In this document: piece after piece, positions 35,043-43,294 of the stretch
Layout: each line of letters starts with the position of its first letter
Numbering within the stretch: the first letter of the stretch is position 1
Assembly (NCBI GenBank): GCA_017304475.1
Contig: JAFKKV010000009.1
Span: 496,001 to 560,000, forward strand
Length of the DNA stretch: 64,000 nt
Source of the DNA: Hyphomicrobiales bacterium
GTDB taxonomy: Bacteria > Pseudomonadota > Alphaproteobacteria > Rhizobiales > Phreatobacteraceae
Direction: 5' to 3'
Made by a program: the position numbers and the translations under genes
The notes under the pieces: generated by a model
Seen by the model: only the letters and a program-made list of their open reading frames with translations
Databases searched by the model: none
What the model was told of the DNA's origin: nothing

Positions 35043-37268
35043 TCAGAAGCTGCGGCGATAGCCGGCGGTCACCGTGCGGCCCCAGGCGAAGCTGGTGAGG
35101 TTGCGCACGGAGGTCGCCGAGGGATTTTCATAGAGCGCGTCGAACAGGTTGTTGACCGCCAGGAAGGCCTGGCCGCCATAGACGGGGGCGGTCACCGAGG
35201 CGTTCATGGTGAAGCCCGGGCGGATCTTGTAGATCGTGCCGGCGAGATTGATCGGCTGCTCGCGGCCGGTGAAACCGACGCCCTCGACCCGCAGCGCCAC
35301 GTCGTTGTCGAAACGATAGGTGCCGTAGAGCGTGCCGCGGAACGGATTGGCGATGCGGTTATTGGGCAGCCAGCTGTCGAGCCGGCCGTCCTTGTTGGAA
35401 TCGTAGCGGCCCTCGCGATAGGTCATGTTGGTGCCGAGCGTGAAGGCGGTGGAGACCGCCACTTCGCCCTGAAACTCGACGCCGTAGATCATCTCCTTCT
35501 GCTGCGACAGCTGGTTGGTCACGGAATCGAAGGTGACGCCGTCATTGGAGGTGCTGACGAAACCGGCGAGACCGCCGCGGAAGGCGCCGATGCGGCCGCG
35601 AATGCCGATCTCGTAATTGTTCACCAGCTGGGCGCGCGGCGCGATGCTGGCATAGCTGACCGTGGTGCCTGACGGCAGGCAGGCCGGCATCATGACCGGG
35701 CAGGCATAGGCGAGCGTCGAGCCGGCACGGCGGGTGAAGGCGCCGATATCGGGCAGGGCATAGCCTTGGCTGAAGCCGCCATAGATGTCGATCGTGTCGG
35801 TCAGCTTGAAGGTGGCGCCGAGATTGTAGGTGGGGGCGGAATAGTTGAACGAGCCGCCGGTGACGCGCAGCGCCGGCAGCAGGAAGACCGTCGCCGCGCT
35901 GAGCCCGGCATAGACGTCCGGACGGGTATAGTCGGACACGGTCAGGGCGAAGTTCTCGTAGCGGATGCCGCCGCGCACGGTCAGCCGGTCGGTGATCGGC
36001 ACCTGCAGCAAGGTGAAGCCGGCAAGCGTCGTCTGGGCCAGCGGGGTGAAGACGGCGCGGCCGTCGGTCAATTCCTGCGAGGTGTGGTCGCGCACCGCGT
36101 CGACGCCCCAGGTCAGCTTGGTGCCGCGCCACAGGAAGTCGAGCGGCGTGTCCACGGTGGCGTTCACGCCGTAGCGGGTCGAATGCAGGATGGTCTGGTT
36201 GGCCGGGCTGGTCGGCGAGGCCGGGTTGCCGGAATAGTAGACCTGGCTGTTATAGGGGTACGAATAGCTCGAATAATTGAAGCGCTTGTTGGTGTCGTTG
36301 TAGAAGCCCAGCACCGAGAGATTGCCGAGCAGGAACGACGTGTCGGTATAGCGTGCCTGGAACGCGCTGGTGCGCTCCATGACGCTCAGGCCGGCATAGA
36401 GCGTGCTGGTGTCGGGCCGGGCATAGGTGCCGGAATAGAGCGTGTTGTATTGCGGGTTCTGCTCGAGCCGGATCATGTTGGCCGAGATCTCGAAGCGGCG
36501 TGCCGCGTCGAAGTTATAGCCGAGGCGCGCGAACAGATTGCCGTTCCAGTAGCGGTCGCCGCCGCCCTGGCCGAGCATGGCGTCGGATGCGAGTTCGCGG
36601 CCGGCGCCGTCATAGGTGCGGCCGGCGGCGCGGCCGGTGGCGATCACGGAATAGTCGAAACCGTTCTGGCCGCCGAGCACGCTGACCGAGACTTCCGGAG
36701 CCAGCGAATTGCCGGGATTGGCGGTGAAGGCGCGCAAGGCCGTGCTCACCGTCACCTGCGGCTTGCCGTCGACCGGCCGGCGCGTGATGAAATTGACCGT
36801 GCCGCCGGTGGCGCCGGCGCCATAGAGGCTGGAGGCGCCGGAGGCCACCTCGATGCGCTCGATCGAGTTCAGGTCGATCATCGAGGCTATGCGCGAGACG
36901 TCGCGCAGCGGCGTGTTCAGCGGCACGCCGTCGATCATCACCAGCAGGCCGCGGCCGCGATAGCTTTCAGACGCCCCCGAAATGGTCTCGGTCGAGGCGG
37001 AATAACCCGGGATCAGCTTGGACAGGGCTACCGCCGGATTGTTGGAGAATTGCAGCTGCTGCTCGATCTCCGCGCGTTCGATCACCTGAACGGTGGTCGG
37101 CACCTGCTCGATCGGGCGCGCCGCGCGGGTCGCCGTGACGGTGATCTCGTCCAGGGCCATCGTCTGTTGAGCGAGAGCCGGAAAGGCTAGAGCCGTTCCA
37201 ACAAGACCTCCAAGGCCCGCGGCCATCAGAGCCGTGCCAGTCCTGTTCAATCTCGGCGCGCCGTGCAT
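35043..37268 (-). CDS. TonB-dependent ferric-siderophore receptor (IutA/RhtA-like)
   Basis: Outer-membrane receptor of about 741 aa. The ATG at 37268 gives a signal peptide ending FPALAQQ. A possible TonB box (DEITVTATR) and plug domain follow; the plug segment LLVMIDGVPLNTPLRDVSRI and VASGASSLYGAGATGGTVNF closely resembles the aerobactin receptor IutA. The barrel ends with a terminal Phe (TAGYRRSF). Together with the RhtX-like permease it points to uptake of a citrate-hydroxamate siderophore such as aerobactin or rhizobactin 1021. No synthesis genes are in the window, so it may take up foreign siderophores. Confidence 0.92.
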   Translation of the reverse strand: MHGAPRLNRTGTALMAAGLGGLVGTALAFPALAQQTMALDEITVTATRAARPIEQVPTTVQVIERAEIEQQLQFSNNPAVALSKLIPGYSASTETISGASESYRGRGLLVMIDGVPLNTPLRDVSRIASMIDLNSIERIEVASGASSLYGAGATGGTVNFITRRPVDGKPQVTVSTALRAFTANPGNSLAPEVSVSVLGGQNGFDYSVIATGRAAGRTYDGAGRELASDAMLGQGGGDRYWNGNLFARLGYNFDAARRFEISANMIRLEQNPQYNTLYSGTYARPDTSTLYAGLSVMERTSAFQARYTDTSFLLGNLSVLGFYNDTNKRFNYSSYSYPYNSQVYYSGNPASPTSPANQTILHSTRYGVNATVDTPLDFLWRGTKLTWGVDAVRDHTSQELTDGRAVFTPLAQTTLAGFTLLQVPITDRLTVRGGIRYENFALTVSDYTRPDVYAGLSAATVFLLPALRVTGGSFNYSAPTYNLGATFKLTDTIDIYGGFSQGYALPDIGAFTRRAGSTLAYACPVMMPACLPSGTTVSYASIAPRAQLVNNYEIGIRGRIGAFRGGLAGFVSTSNDGVTFDSVTNQLSQQKEMIYGVEFQGEVAVSTAFTLGTNMTYREGRYDSNKDGRLDSWLPNNRIANPFRGTLYGTYRFDNDVALRVEGVGFTGREQPINLAGTIYKIRPGFTMNASVTAPVYGGQAFLAVNNLFDALYENPSATSVRNLTSFAWGRTVTAGYRRSF

Positions 37269-37581
37269 CTCTGTCGTCCAGTCACAATGCCATTGAAGCG
37301 CCGCAAAATGGAGATGCAATTCTGTCTCGTCAATCAACAATAGCCGTTCTGTCAAACTATATACTTGTTCTAGATTGGCTGCTTTTTAAATCCTCTAAAA
37401 ACTGAAACTAGATTAGATCGATTTTAATCTGTTTCCGATCATCGGCCGGAGCGGGTCTCGGCGACGCGGCCAAGCGCGGACGGGATAGCACCAATGCGGC
37501 GGTGGCCGGCCGGGCGCGATGGCAGCCCCGGCCGGGCGTGCTAGCTTGCGGCCGAATTTTCTCCGCAGCAGAAGGCCCGCC
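37269..37581. other. Divergent intergenic region upstream of the siderophore receptor
   Basis: A 313-bp region between receptor and amidohydrolase genes. The part from about 37300 to 37435 is clearly AT-rich against the surrounding DNA and holds an ICE-like palindrome (37383-37399), a TATATAG-like -10 element on the minus strand near 37358-37363, and a second inverted repeat AGATTA-N9-TAATCT (37410-37430). No gene is seen. Confidence 0.6.
37383..37399. promoter_or_regulatory. Irr/ICE-like iron-control palindrome candidate
   Basis: TTTTTAAATCCTCTAAA agrees with the rhizobial iron-control element pattern TTTAGAA-N3-TTCTAAA (recalled) at 11 of 14 fixed positions and also forms the inverted repeat TTTTTA-N7-TAAAAA. 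It lies about 115 bp upstream of the siderophore receptor start, next to a possible -10 box. Confidence 0.35.
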
Positions 37582-38754
37582 ATGACGGTTCTCGACAAGA
37601 TCAAGGCATTCGAAGACACGATGACGGCCTGGCGCCAGGATCTGCATCGCCATCCCGAGATCGGCTTCGAGGAAAAGCGGACCTCCGATTTCATCGCCCG
37701 CACGCTCGACGGCTTCGGTTTCGAGGTCCATCGCCAGGTCGGCAAGACCGGCGTGGTCGGCCGGCTTAAGGTGGGCGACAGCGCCCGCTCCATTGGCCTG
37801 CGCGCCGACATGGACGCCCTGCCGATGCAGGAGGCCAACACTTTCGCCCACCGTTCGACGATCGACGGGCGCATGCATGCCTGCGGTCATGACGGCCATG
37901 TGGCGAGCCTGCTCGGCGCGGCGCGCTACCTCTCGGAAACCCGGCGTTTCGACGGCGTCGTCAACCTGATCTTCCAGCCGGCCGAGGAAGGGCTCGGCGG
38001 CGCCAAGGCCATGCTGGCGGACGGCCTGTTCGACCGCTTCCCCTGCGACGTGGTGTTCGGCTTCCACAACGCGCCGAACCTGGCGCTCGGCAAGTTCGCG
38101 ATCCGGCCGGGCCCGATGATGGCCGGCGGCGCCTTTTTCGACATCATCGTCAAGGGCAAGGGCTCGCACGGCGCCCATCCGGAATTCAGCGTCGATCCGG
38201 TGCTGACCGCCTGCCACATCGTCACGGCGCTGCAGTCGATTCCCGCGCGCAATGTCGGCGCGGTCGATTCCGCCGTCATCAGCGTCACCCGCATCGAGGG
38301 CGGCGACGCCTATAACGTCGTGCCCAACCAGGCCGCGATCCGCGGCACCGCGCGCTGGTTCAAGCCGGAGATCCTGGAGATCATCCAGACCAATATGAAG
38401 CGCATCGCGACCGGGGTCGCGGCCGGCTTCGGCGCCACCGCGGAGGTCGATTTCCGGCTGATCTTCGCGCCGCTGGTCAATGATGCCGACGAGACCACCT
38501 TCGCTGCCGATGTCGCGGCCGAGATCGCGGGCGAGGCGAATGTCAACCGCCACAAGGACCTGATCATGGGCTCGGAGGACTTCTCCTTCATGCTCGAAAA
38601 GGTGCCCGGGGCCTATATCAATATCGGCAATGGCGACAGCGCCAATGTCCATAACCCGAGCTACGACTTCAACGACGCGCTGCTGCCCTATGCGGCGAGC
38701 CTCTATGCGCGGCTGGTGGAGCGCCGGCTGGCGACCAACCGGGTCGCCGCCTGA
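37582..38754 (+). CDS. M20-family amidohydrolase (HipO/amino-acylase type)
   Basis: Cytoplasmic metal-dependent hydrolase of 390 aa that removes acyl groups from amino acids or similar amides. It starts ATGACGGTTCTCGAC at 37582 after GCAGAAGGCCCGCC. Metal and catalytic motifs are RQDLHRHPEIGFEE, GLRADMDALP, HACGHDGHVA, FQPAEEG with the catalytic Glu pair, and GSEDFSFML near the C terminus. The exact amide is not visible. A terminator-like hairpin follows, so it is probably a single-gene unit. Confidence 0.93.
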   Translation: MTVLDKIKAFEDTMTAWRQDLHRHPEIGFEEKRTSDFIARTLDGFGFEVHRQVGKTGVVGRLKVGDSARSIGLRADMDALPMQEANTFAHRSTIDGRMHACGHDGHVASLLGAARYLSETRRFDGVVNLIFQPAEEGLGGAKAMLADGLFDRFPCDVVFGFHNAPNLALGKFAIRPGPMMAGGAFFDIIVKGKGSHGAHPEFSVDPVLTACHIVTALQSIPARNVGAVDSAVISVTRIEGGDAYNVVPNQAAIRGTARWFKPEILEIIQTNMKRIATGVAAGFGATAEVDFRLIFAPLVNDADETTFAADVAAEIAGEANVNRHKDLIMGSEDFSFMLEKVPGAYINIGNGDSANVHNPSYDFNDALLPYAASLYARLVERRLATNRVAA

Positions 38755-38772
38755 GCCCTAGGGCGTGAGCGG

Positions 38773-38800
38773 GCCGGATGGCGCAGACGCCATCCGGCTT
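38773..38800 (+). terminator. Hairpin after the M20 hydrolase gene
   Basis: Perfect 10-bp stem GCCGGATGGC / GCCATCCGGC with a 6-nt loop followed by TT. It starts 19 bases after the stop codon and precedes the kinase gene. Confidence 0.5.
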
Positions 38801-38878
38801 GACCTCGGCGCGGTGCTTGGACAGGCTTCGGTCAAGGCGCGCGCGCCGCCGCAGCCGAGATCCTGGAAACGCCCGGCC

Positions 38879-40558
38879 ATGAAGAAGCTCGTCAACGACC
38901 CGCGCCATGTCGTGCGGGAGATGCTCGAGGGGCTCGTCGCCCTTTGCCCCGACCAGGCTCTGCTGGCTGGCGAGGACGTCATCATCCGGGCCGGATTGCC
39001 GGAAGCCGCGGCGCGCAAGGTCGCGGTGCTCTCGGGCGGCGGCGCCGGCCACGAGCCGGCCCATGCCGGTTATGTCGGGACGGGCCTGCTGACCGCGGCG
39101 ATATCGGGCGACGTCTTCACCTCGCCGAGCACCGATGCGGTGCTGTCGGCCATTCGCGCCGCCGCCGGTCCGGCCGGCGCAGTCCTGATCGTCAAGAACT
39201 ATACCGGCGACCGGCTGAATTTCGGCCTCGCCGCCGAGCTCGCCAAGGCCGAGGGCATTCCGGCCGAGATCGTGGTGGTGGCCGACGACGTGGCCCTGCA
39301 CGACACGGTGCCGGCGGAGCGGCGGCGGGGCATTGCCGGGACGGTGCTGGTGCACAAGGTGGCGGGCGCCGCGGCGGAAGCCGGCTGGCCTCTGGCCCGG
39401 GTCGCCGAAGCGGCCCGCGCGGCTGCCCGGGACCTCGGCACGATGGGGGTTGCGCTCGGCGCCTGCACGGTGCCGGCGGCGGGCAAGCCCGGTTTCGTGC
39501 TCGGCGAGGACGAGGTCGAGCTCGGGCTCGGCATTCACGGCGAGCAGGGCGTCAGACGCGGCGCGCTGGAGGCGGCCGACCGGCTGGTCGACGCCATTCT
39601 CCAGGTCATCCTGAAGGACCGGGCGCTCAAGGCGGGCGACCGCGTGGCGCTGCTGGTCAACGGGCTCGGCGGCACTCCGCCGATGGAACTGGCGATCGTC
39701 GCGCGCCGGGCGCTCGCCGTGCTGCGCGAAGGCGGCCTTCGGGTCGAGCGGGCCTGGAGCGGCAATTTCCTCACCGCCATCGAGATGCCCGGCTGTTCGC
39801 TGTCGCTCATGAAGGTCGACGACGACCGCCTGTCGCTGCTCGATGCCGCAGCCACCGCGCCGGCCTGGCCGGGCGGCGGACGGATCGCGCCGCCGAAAAT
39901 CCTCGGCGGTGCGCCGCGCCAGGCCGAGAATGGCGGGCCGGCCGGGGTCGCCGACCTGCAGCTGCGCGCCATGCTGTTCAAGGTCGCCGCCAAGCTCGAA
40001 GCCGCCGAAGAGCAGCTCACCACGCTCGACAGCGCCGCCGGCGACGGTGATCTCGGCATCAGCATGCTGCGCGGCGCCGAAGCGCTCCGGGCCTTGCCCG
40101 ACGGCGCCTTCAGCGATCCGGCAACGGCGCTGACCGCGCTGGCCGGGGCCTTGCGCCGGGCGATCGCCGGCAGTTCCGGGCCGTTCTACGCGGTGGCGCT
40201 GATGCGCGCCGCCCGCATCATTGCCCTGGCCGGCGCGCGGCCCGACGCCCAGGTCCTGTCATCGGCCTTTCGCGCCGGGGTCGAGGCCATTGCCGAACTC
40301 GGCGGGGCGGCTCCCGGCGATCGCACCATGCTGGACGCCCTGGTGCCGGCGGCCGAGGCTTTCGGAGGGGCGGTGAATGACGGCGTGCCGCTGGCCGAGG
40401 CCTGGCGGGCGGCGATCGCCGCCGCCGACAAGGGGCTTCAAGCCACCGCCGGGATGCGGCCGCGGCTCGGCCGTGCCGCCTATCTCGGCGACCGGGCGCT
40501 GGGCACGCCCGACGCCGGCGCCGCCGCGGTGACGGTCTGGATGCGCGGGCTGCTTTGA
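38879..40558 (+). CDS. Dihydroxyacetone-kinase-family protein, DhaK-DhaL fusion
   Basis: ATP-dependent ketose kinase of 559 aa. The N-terminal DhaK domain has SGGGAGHEPAHAGYVG and the substrate-binding His in LGLGIHGEQG; the C-terminal DhaL domain (from about residue 360) has the Mg-ATP motif SAAGDGDLGISM, where most enzymes read GDGDHG, so one residue of the usual set differs. Fused enzymes of this size act on dihydroxyacetone, erythrulose or related ketoses. The ATG at 38879 is chosen because the domain begins there. The SMP-30 lactonase gene 88 bp downstream suggests sugar-acid catabolism (inference). Confidence 0.9.
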   Translation: MKKLVNDPRHVVREMLEGLVALCPDQALLAGEDVIIRAGLPEAAARKVAVLSGGGAGHEPAHAGYVGTGLLTAAISGDVFTSPSTDAVLSAIRAAAGPAGAVLIVKNYTGDRLNFGLAAELAKAEGIPAEIVVVADDVALHDTVPAERRRGIAGTVLVHKVAGAAAEAGWPLARVAEAARAAARDLGTMGVALGACTVPAAGKPGFVLGEDEVELGLGIHGEQGVRRGALEAADRLVDAILQVILKDRALKAGDRVALLVNGLGGTPPMELAIVARRALAVLREGGLRVERAWSGNFLTAIEMPGCSLSLMKVDDDRLSLLDAAATAPAWPGGGRIAPPKILGGAPRQAENGGPAGVADLQLRAMLFKVAAKLEAAEEQLTTLDSAAGDGDLGISMLRGAEALRALPDGAFSDPATALTALAGALRRAIAGSSGPFYAVALMRAARIIALAGARPDAQVLSSAFRAGVEAIAELGGAAPGDRTMLDALVPAAEAFGGAVNDGVPLAEAWRAAIAAADKGLQATAGMRPRLGRAAYLGDRALGTPDAGAAAVTVWMRGLL

Positions 40559-40646
40559 CCGGCCTCATCCAGCGCCGTGGCGCGCCGCGTATACCCCCAG
40601 GGGACGGGGCCCTATTGCCCGCATCTCGAAGTCCGAGGACCGTGCC

Positions 40647-41558
40647 TTGAGCGACATCGTCATTCATGATCCCCGTTTCGCCGGCCTGGTCATCGGCCAT
40701 GCCCGGCTCGAAAGGCTGTTCACCGGCTGCCGCTGGGCCGAGGGGCCGGCCTATTTCCCGGCCGGCAAATACCTGGTCTGGTCGGACATTCCGAACGACC
40801 GGCTGTTGCGCTACGACGAAACCGACGGCTCGGTCTCGGTGTTCATGAGCCCGTGCAACCATCACAACGGCCATACCGTCGACCGCCAGGGCCGGCTGAT
40901 AGCTTGCGAGCATCGCGGCCGCTGCGTCTCGCGCATCGAGCATGACGGCAGCCGCACCGTGCTCGCCGACCGCTGGCACGGCAAGCGGCTGAATTCGCCG
41001 AACGACGTGGTGGTGAAGTCGGACGGCGCGGTCTGGTTCACCGATCCGACCTATGGCATCGACAGCGACTATGAAGGCGATGCCGCGCCGAGCGAGATCG
41101 GTGCTTCGCATGTGTTCCGGATCGACCCGGCGACCGGCGCGGTGGATGCCATGATCACCGACCGGGTGAAGCCGAACGGGCTCGCCTTCTCGCCCGACGA
41201 GAAGCTCATCTATGTCGCCGATACCGGCCGTTCCCATGTGCCGGACCTGGCGGTCACGATCACCGCCTATGAGGTCGCCTATGACGGCAAGTCGGTGTCG
41301 CGGCCGCGCCTGTTCGCCACCTGTCCGTCCGGGTTTTTCGACGGCTTGCGCGTGGATGTCCACGGCAATGTCTGGACCTCGGCCGGCCATGACGTGTTCT
41401 GTTACGCGCCCGACGGCACCCATCTCGGCACGATCCGGATCGGCGAGATCGTCGGCAATGTCTGTTTCGGCGGCCCGAAGCGCAACCGGCTCTATATCTG
41501 CGGCCAGACCTCGCTTTATGCGCTGTACCTGAACACGAGGGGCCTGGCCTGGACCTGA
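40647..41558 (+). CDS. SMP-30/gluconolactonase family protein
   Basis: Six-bladed beta-propeller lactonase of 303 aa. The likely start is a TTG at 40647, since GAGGAC lies seven bases upstream and no ATG or GTG with an open frame is close; this is unusual but well supported. Metal-site motifs are WAEGPAYFP (Glu), RLNSPNDVVVKSDGAVWFTD (Asn) and VKPNGLAFSPDEKLIYVAD (Asn/Asp), as in gluconolactonases. It would open an aldonolactone ring; substrate not determined. It follows the kinase gene in the same direction. Confidence 0.9.
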   Translation: MSDIVIHDPRFAGLVIGHARLERLFTGCRWAEGPAYFPAGKYLVWSDIPNDRLLRYDETDGSVSVFMSPCNHHNGHTVDRQGRLIACEHRGRCVSRIEHDGSRTVLADRWHGKRLNSPNDVVVKSDGAVWFTDPTYGIDSDYEGDAAPSEIGASHVFRIDPATGAVDAMITDRVKPNGLAFSPDEKLIYVADTGRSHVPDLAVTITAYEVAYDGKSVSRPRLFATCPSGFFDGLRVDVHGNVWTSAGHDVFCYAPDGTHLGTIRIGEIVGNVCFGGPKRNRLYICGQTSLYALYLNTRGLAWT

Positions 41559-41596
41559 GGTCGGGCGCATTGCGCCACGCTCGTCCTGGCCTTGCT

Positions 41597-41679
41597 CGTC
41601 TTGGCCGGGCTTGTCCCGGCCATCCACGTATTATCGCCGGGGCAAGTCGTGGATGCCCGGCCCAAGGCCGGGCAAGACG
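41597..41679. repeat. Inverted repeat between convergent genes (dispersed palindromic element, type 2)
   Basis: Arms 41597-41628 and 41648-41679 are reverse complements at 27 of 32 positions, with a 19-nt loop. The family, with GGCCGGGCTTGTCCCGGCCATCC, is a common dispersed repeat in this bacterial order (from memory). It lies between the convergent lactonase and aminotransferase genes. Confidence 0.85.
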
Positions 41680-41730
41680 AGGTGCGTTGTTTTGCGGGCG
41701 TTCTGGTTCGCAGCCGGCAAACCGCCAAAA

Positions 41731-41764
41731 AGAAAAACCCCCGGGCGCTGGGCGACCGGGGGTT
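41731..41764 (-). terminator. Rho-independent terminator of the aminotransferase gene
   Basis: Read on the minus strand, stem AACCCCCGG / CCGGGGGTT with an 11-nt loop is followed by TTT and a T/C-rich tail. It lies 29 bases beyond the aminotransferase stop. Confidence 0.75.
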
Positions 41765-41792
41765 TGGTATCAGCGGGCGTGACGGCCCTTTA

Positions 41793-43160
41793 TCAGGCGG
41801 TCGCTTCGATCACCCGGCCGGCCTTCTCGACCATTTCGGCGATCTGGCTTTCGGTGACGATCAGCGGCGGGGTCAGCACGATGGCGTCGCCGGCGGTGCG
41901 GATCATCAGGCCTTCCTCGTGGAAGGCGTGTTCGAGCGCGTCGTAGCCGCGCTTGCCGACGGCATCCTTGCGGCCTTCGAAATCGACCGCGGCGGTCAGG
42001 CCGACCTGGCGGATGTCGAGCACGCCCGGCTTGGTCTTCAGGCTCATGACCGCCTCGGCCCAGAGCGGCTCGAGCGCCTTGGCCCGCTCGAACAGGCCTT
42101 CGTCGCGATAGAGATCGAGGGTCGCCAGGCCCGCGGCGCAGGCCAGCGGATGGGCCGAATAAGTATAGCCGTGGAACAGCTCGACCACATGGGCCGGGCC
42201 GGTCATGAAGGTGTCGTGGATCTCCTTACGGGCGATGACGCCGCCCATCGGAGCGGCGGCATTGGTGACGCCCTTGGCGAAGGTCAGGAGATCTGGAGTG
42301 ACGCCATAGCGCTCGGAGGCGAAGGCATGGCCGAGGCGGCCGAAGCCGGTGATGACCTCGTCGAAGATCAGCAGGATGTCGTGCTTGGTGCAGATCTCGC
42401 GCAGCCGCTTGAGATAGCCCTTCGGCGCCGGCAGCACGCCGGTGGAGCCGGCCATCGGCTCGACCATGACGGCAGCGATGGTGGAGGCGTCGTGCAGGGC
42501 GACGATGCGCTCCAGCTCGTCGGCGAGATGGGCGCCCCATTCGGGTTCGCCGACCGAGAAGCGCTGTTCCTCGCGGTTATAGGTGTGCGGCAGGTGATCG
42601 GCGCCGGCCAGCAGCGAGCCGAAGAACTTGCGGTTGGGCACGATGCCGCCGACGGTGATGCCGCCGAAACCGACGCCGTGATAGCCGCGCTCGCGGCCGA
42701 TCAGACGGGTCTTGGAGCCCTTGCCCCGGACGTTCCAATAGGCCAGCGCGATCTTCAGCGCCGTGTCGGCGGCCTCCGAGCCGGAATTGCAGAAGAAGAC
42801 GTGGTCGAGATCGGCCGGGGCGAGCGCCGCGATGCGGCTCGCCAGTTCGAAGGCCTTGGGGTGGCCATATTGGAAGGAGGGCGCGAAATCGAGCTCGGCG
42901 GCCTGTTTCTGGATGGCCTGGACGATCGGGTCGCGGCTATGGCCGGCATTCGAGCACCAGAGCCCGGCCGTGCCGTCCATCACCGGACGGCCTTCCGGCG
43001 TGTAATAATACAGGTCCTTGGCGCGGGCGATCATGCGCGGCCGGGCCTTGAAGGCACGGTTCGAGGTGAACGGCATCCAGAACGCCTCGAGGTCGTTGGG
43101 AACCGAGGCGGTGCCGACCGAATCGGCATCGACAAGACGCAGCGCGGACGCTTTGGACAT
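41793..43160 (-). CDS. Omega-amino acid:pyruvate aminotransferase (class III)
   Basis: PLP enzyme of 455 aa that moves an amino group from beta-alanine or similar omega-amino acids or amines to pyruvate. Features are LYYYTPEGRPVMDGTAGLWC, FCNSGSEAADTALK (phosphate site), ERGYHGVGFGG, IFDEVITGFGRLG with the PLP-contacting Asp, and the Schiff-base Lys in LTFAKGVTN. Ribosome site CCGGAGACC precedes the ATG. The AFWMPFTSNRAFKARPRM start is typical of beta-alanine-pyruvate transaminases. A strong terminator follows; no cotranscribed partner is seen. Confidence 0.92.
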   Translation of the reverse strand: MSKASALRLVDADSVGTASVPNDLEAFWMPFTSNRAFKARPRMIARAKDLYYYTPEGRPVMDGTAGLWCSNAGHSRDPIVQAIQKQAAELDFAPSFQYGHPKAFELASRIAALAPADLDHVFFCNSGSEAADTALKIALAYWNVRGKGSKTRLIGRERGYHGVGFGGITVGGIVPNRKFFGSLLAGADHLPHTYNREEQRFSVGEPEWGAHLADELERIVALHDASTIAAVMVEPMAGSTGVLPAPKGYLKRLREICTKHDILLIFDEVITGFGRLGHAFASERYGVTPDLLTFAKGVTNAAAPMGGVIARKEIHDTFMTGPAHVVELFHGYTYSAHPLACAAGLATLDLYRDEGLFERAKALEPLWAEAVMSLKTKPGVLDIRQVGLTAAVDFEGRKDAVGKRGYDALEHAFHEEGLMIRTAGDAIVLTPPLIVTESQIAEMVEKAGRVIEATA

Positions 43161-43294
43161 GATGGTCTCCGGGGAAACGGGAATTCGGCGAGGACGATAT
43201 CAGCGCAAGGGACGTGCGCAACCGACACCGACGCGCGGGTGATCTGCGGGACGCCGGATTCCGGTCCTCGTGGTGCGGCGGATCGCCCCGGGGG

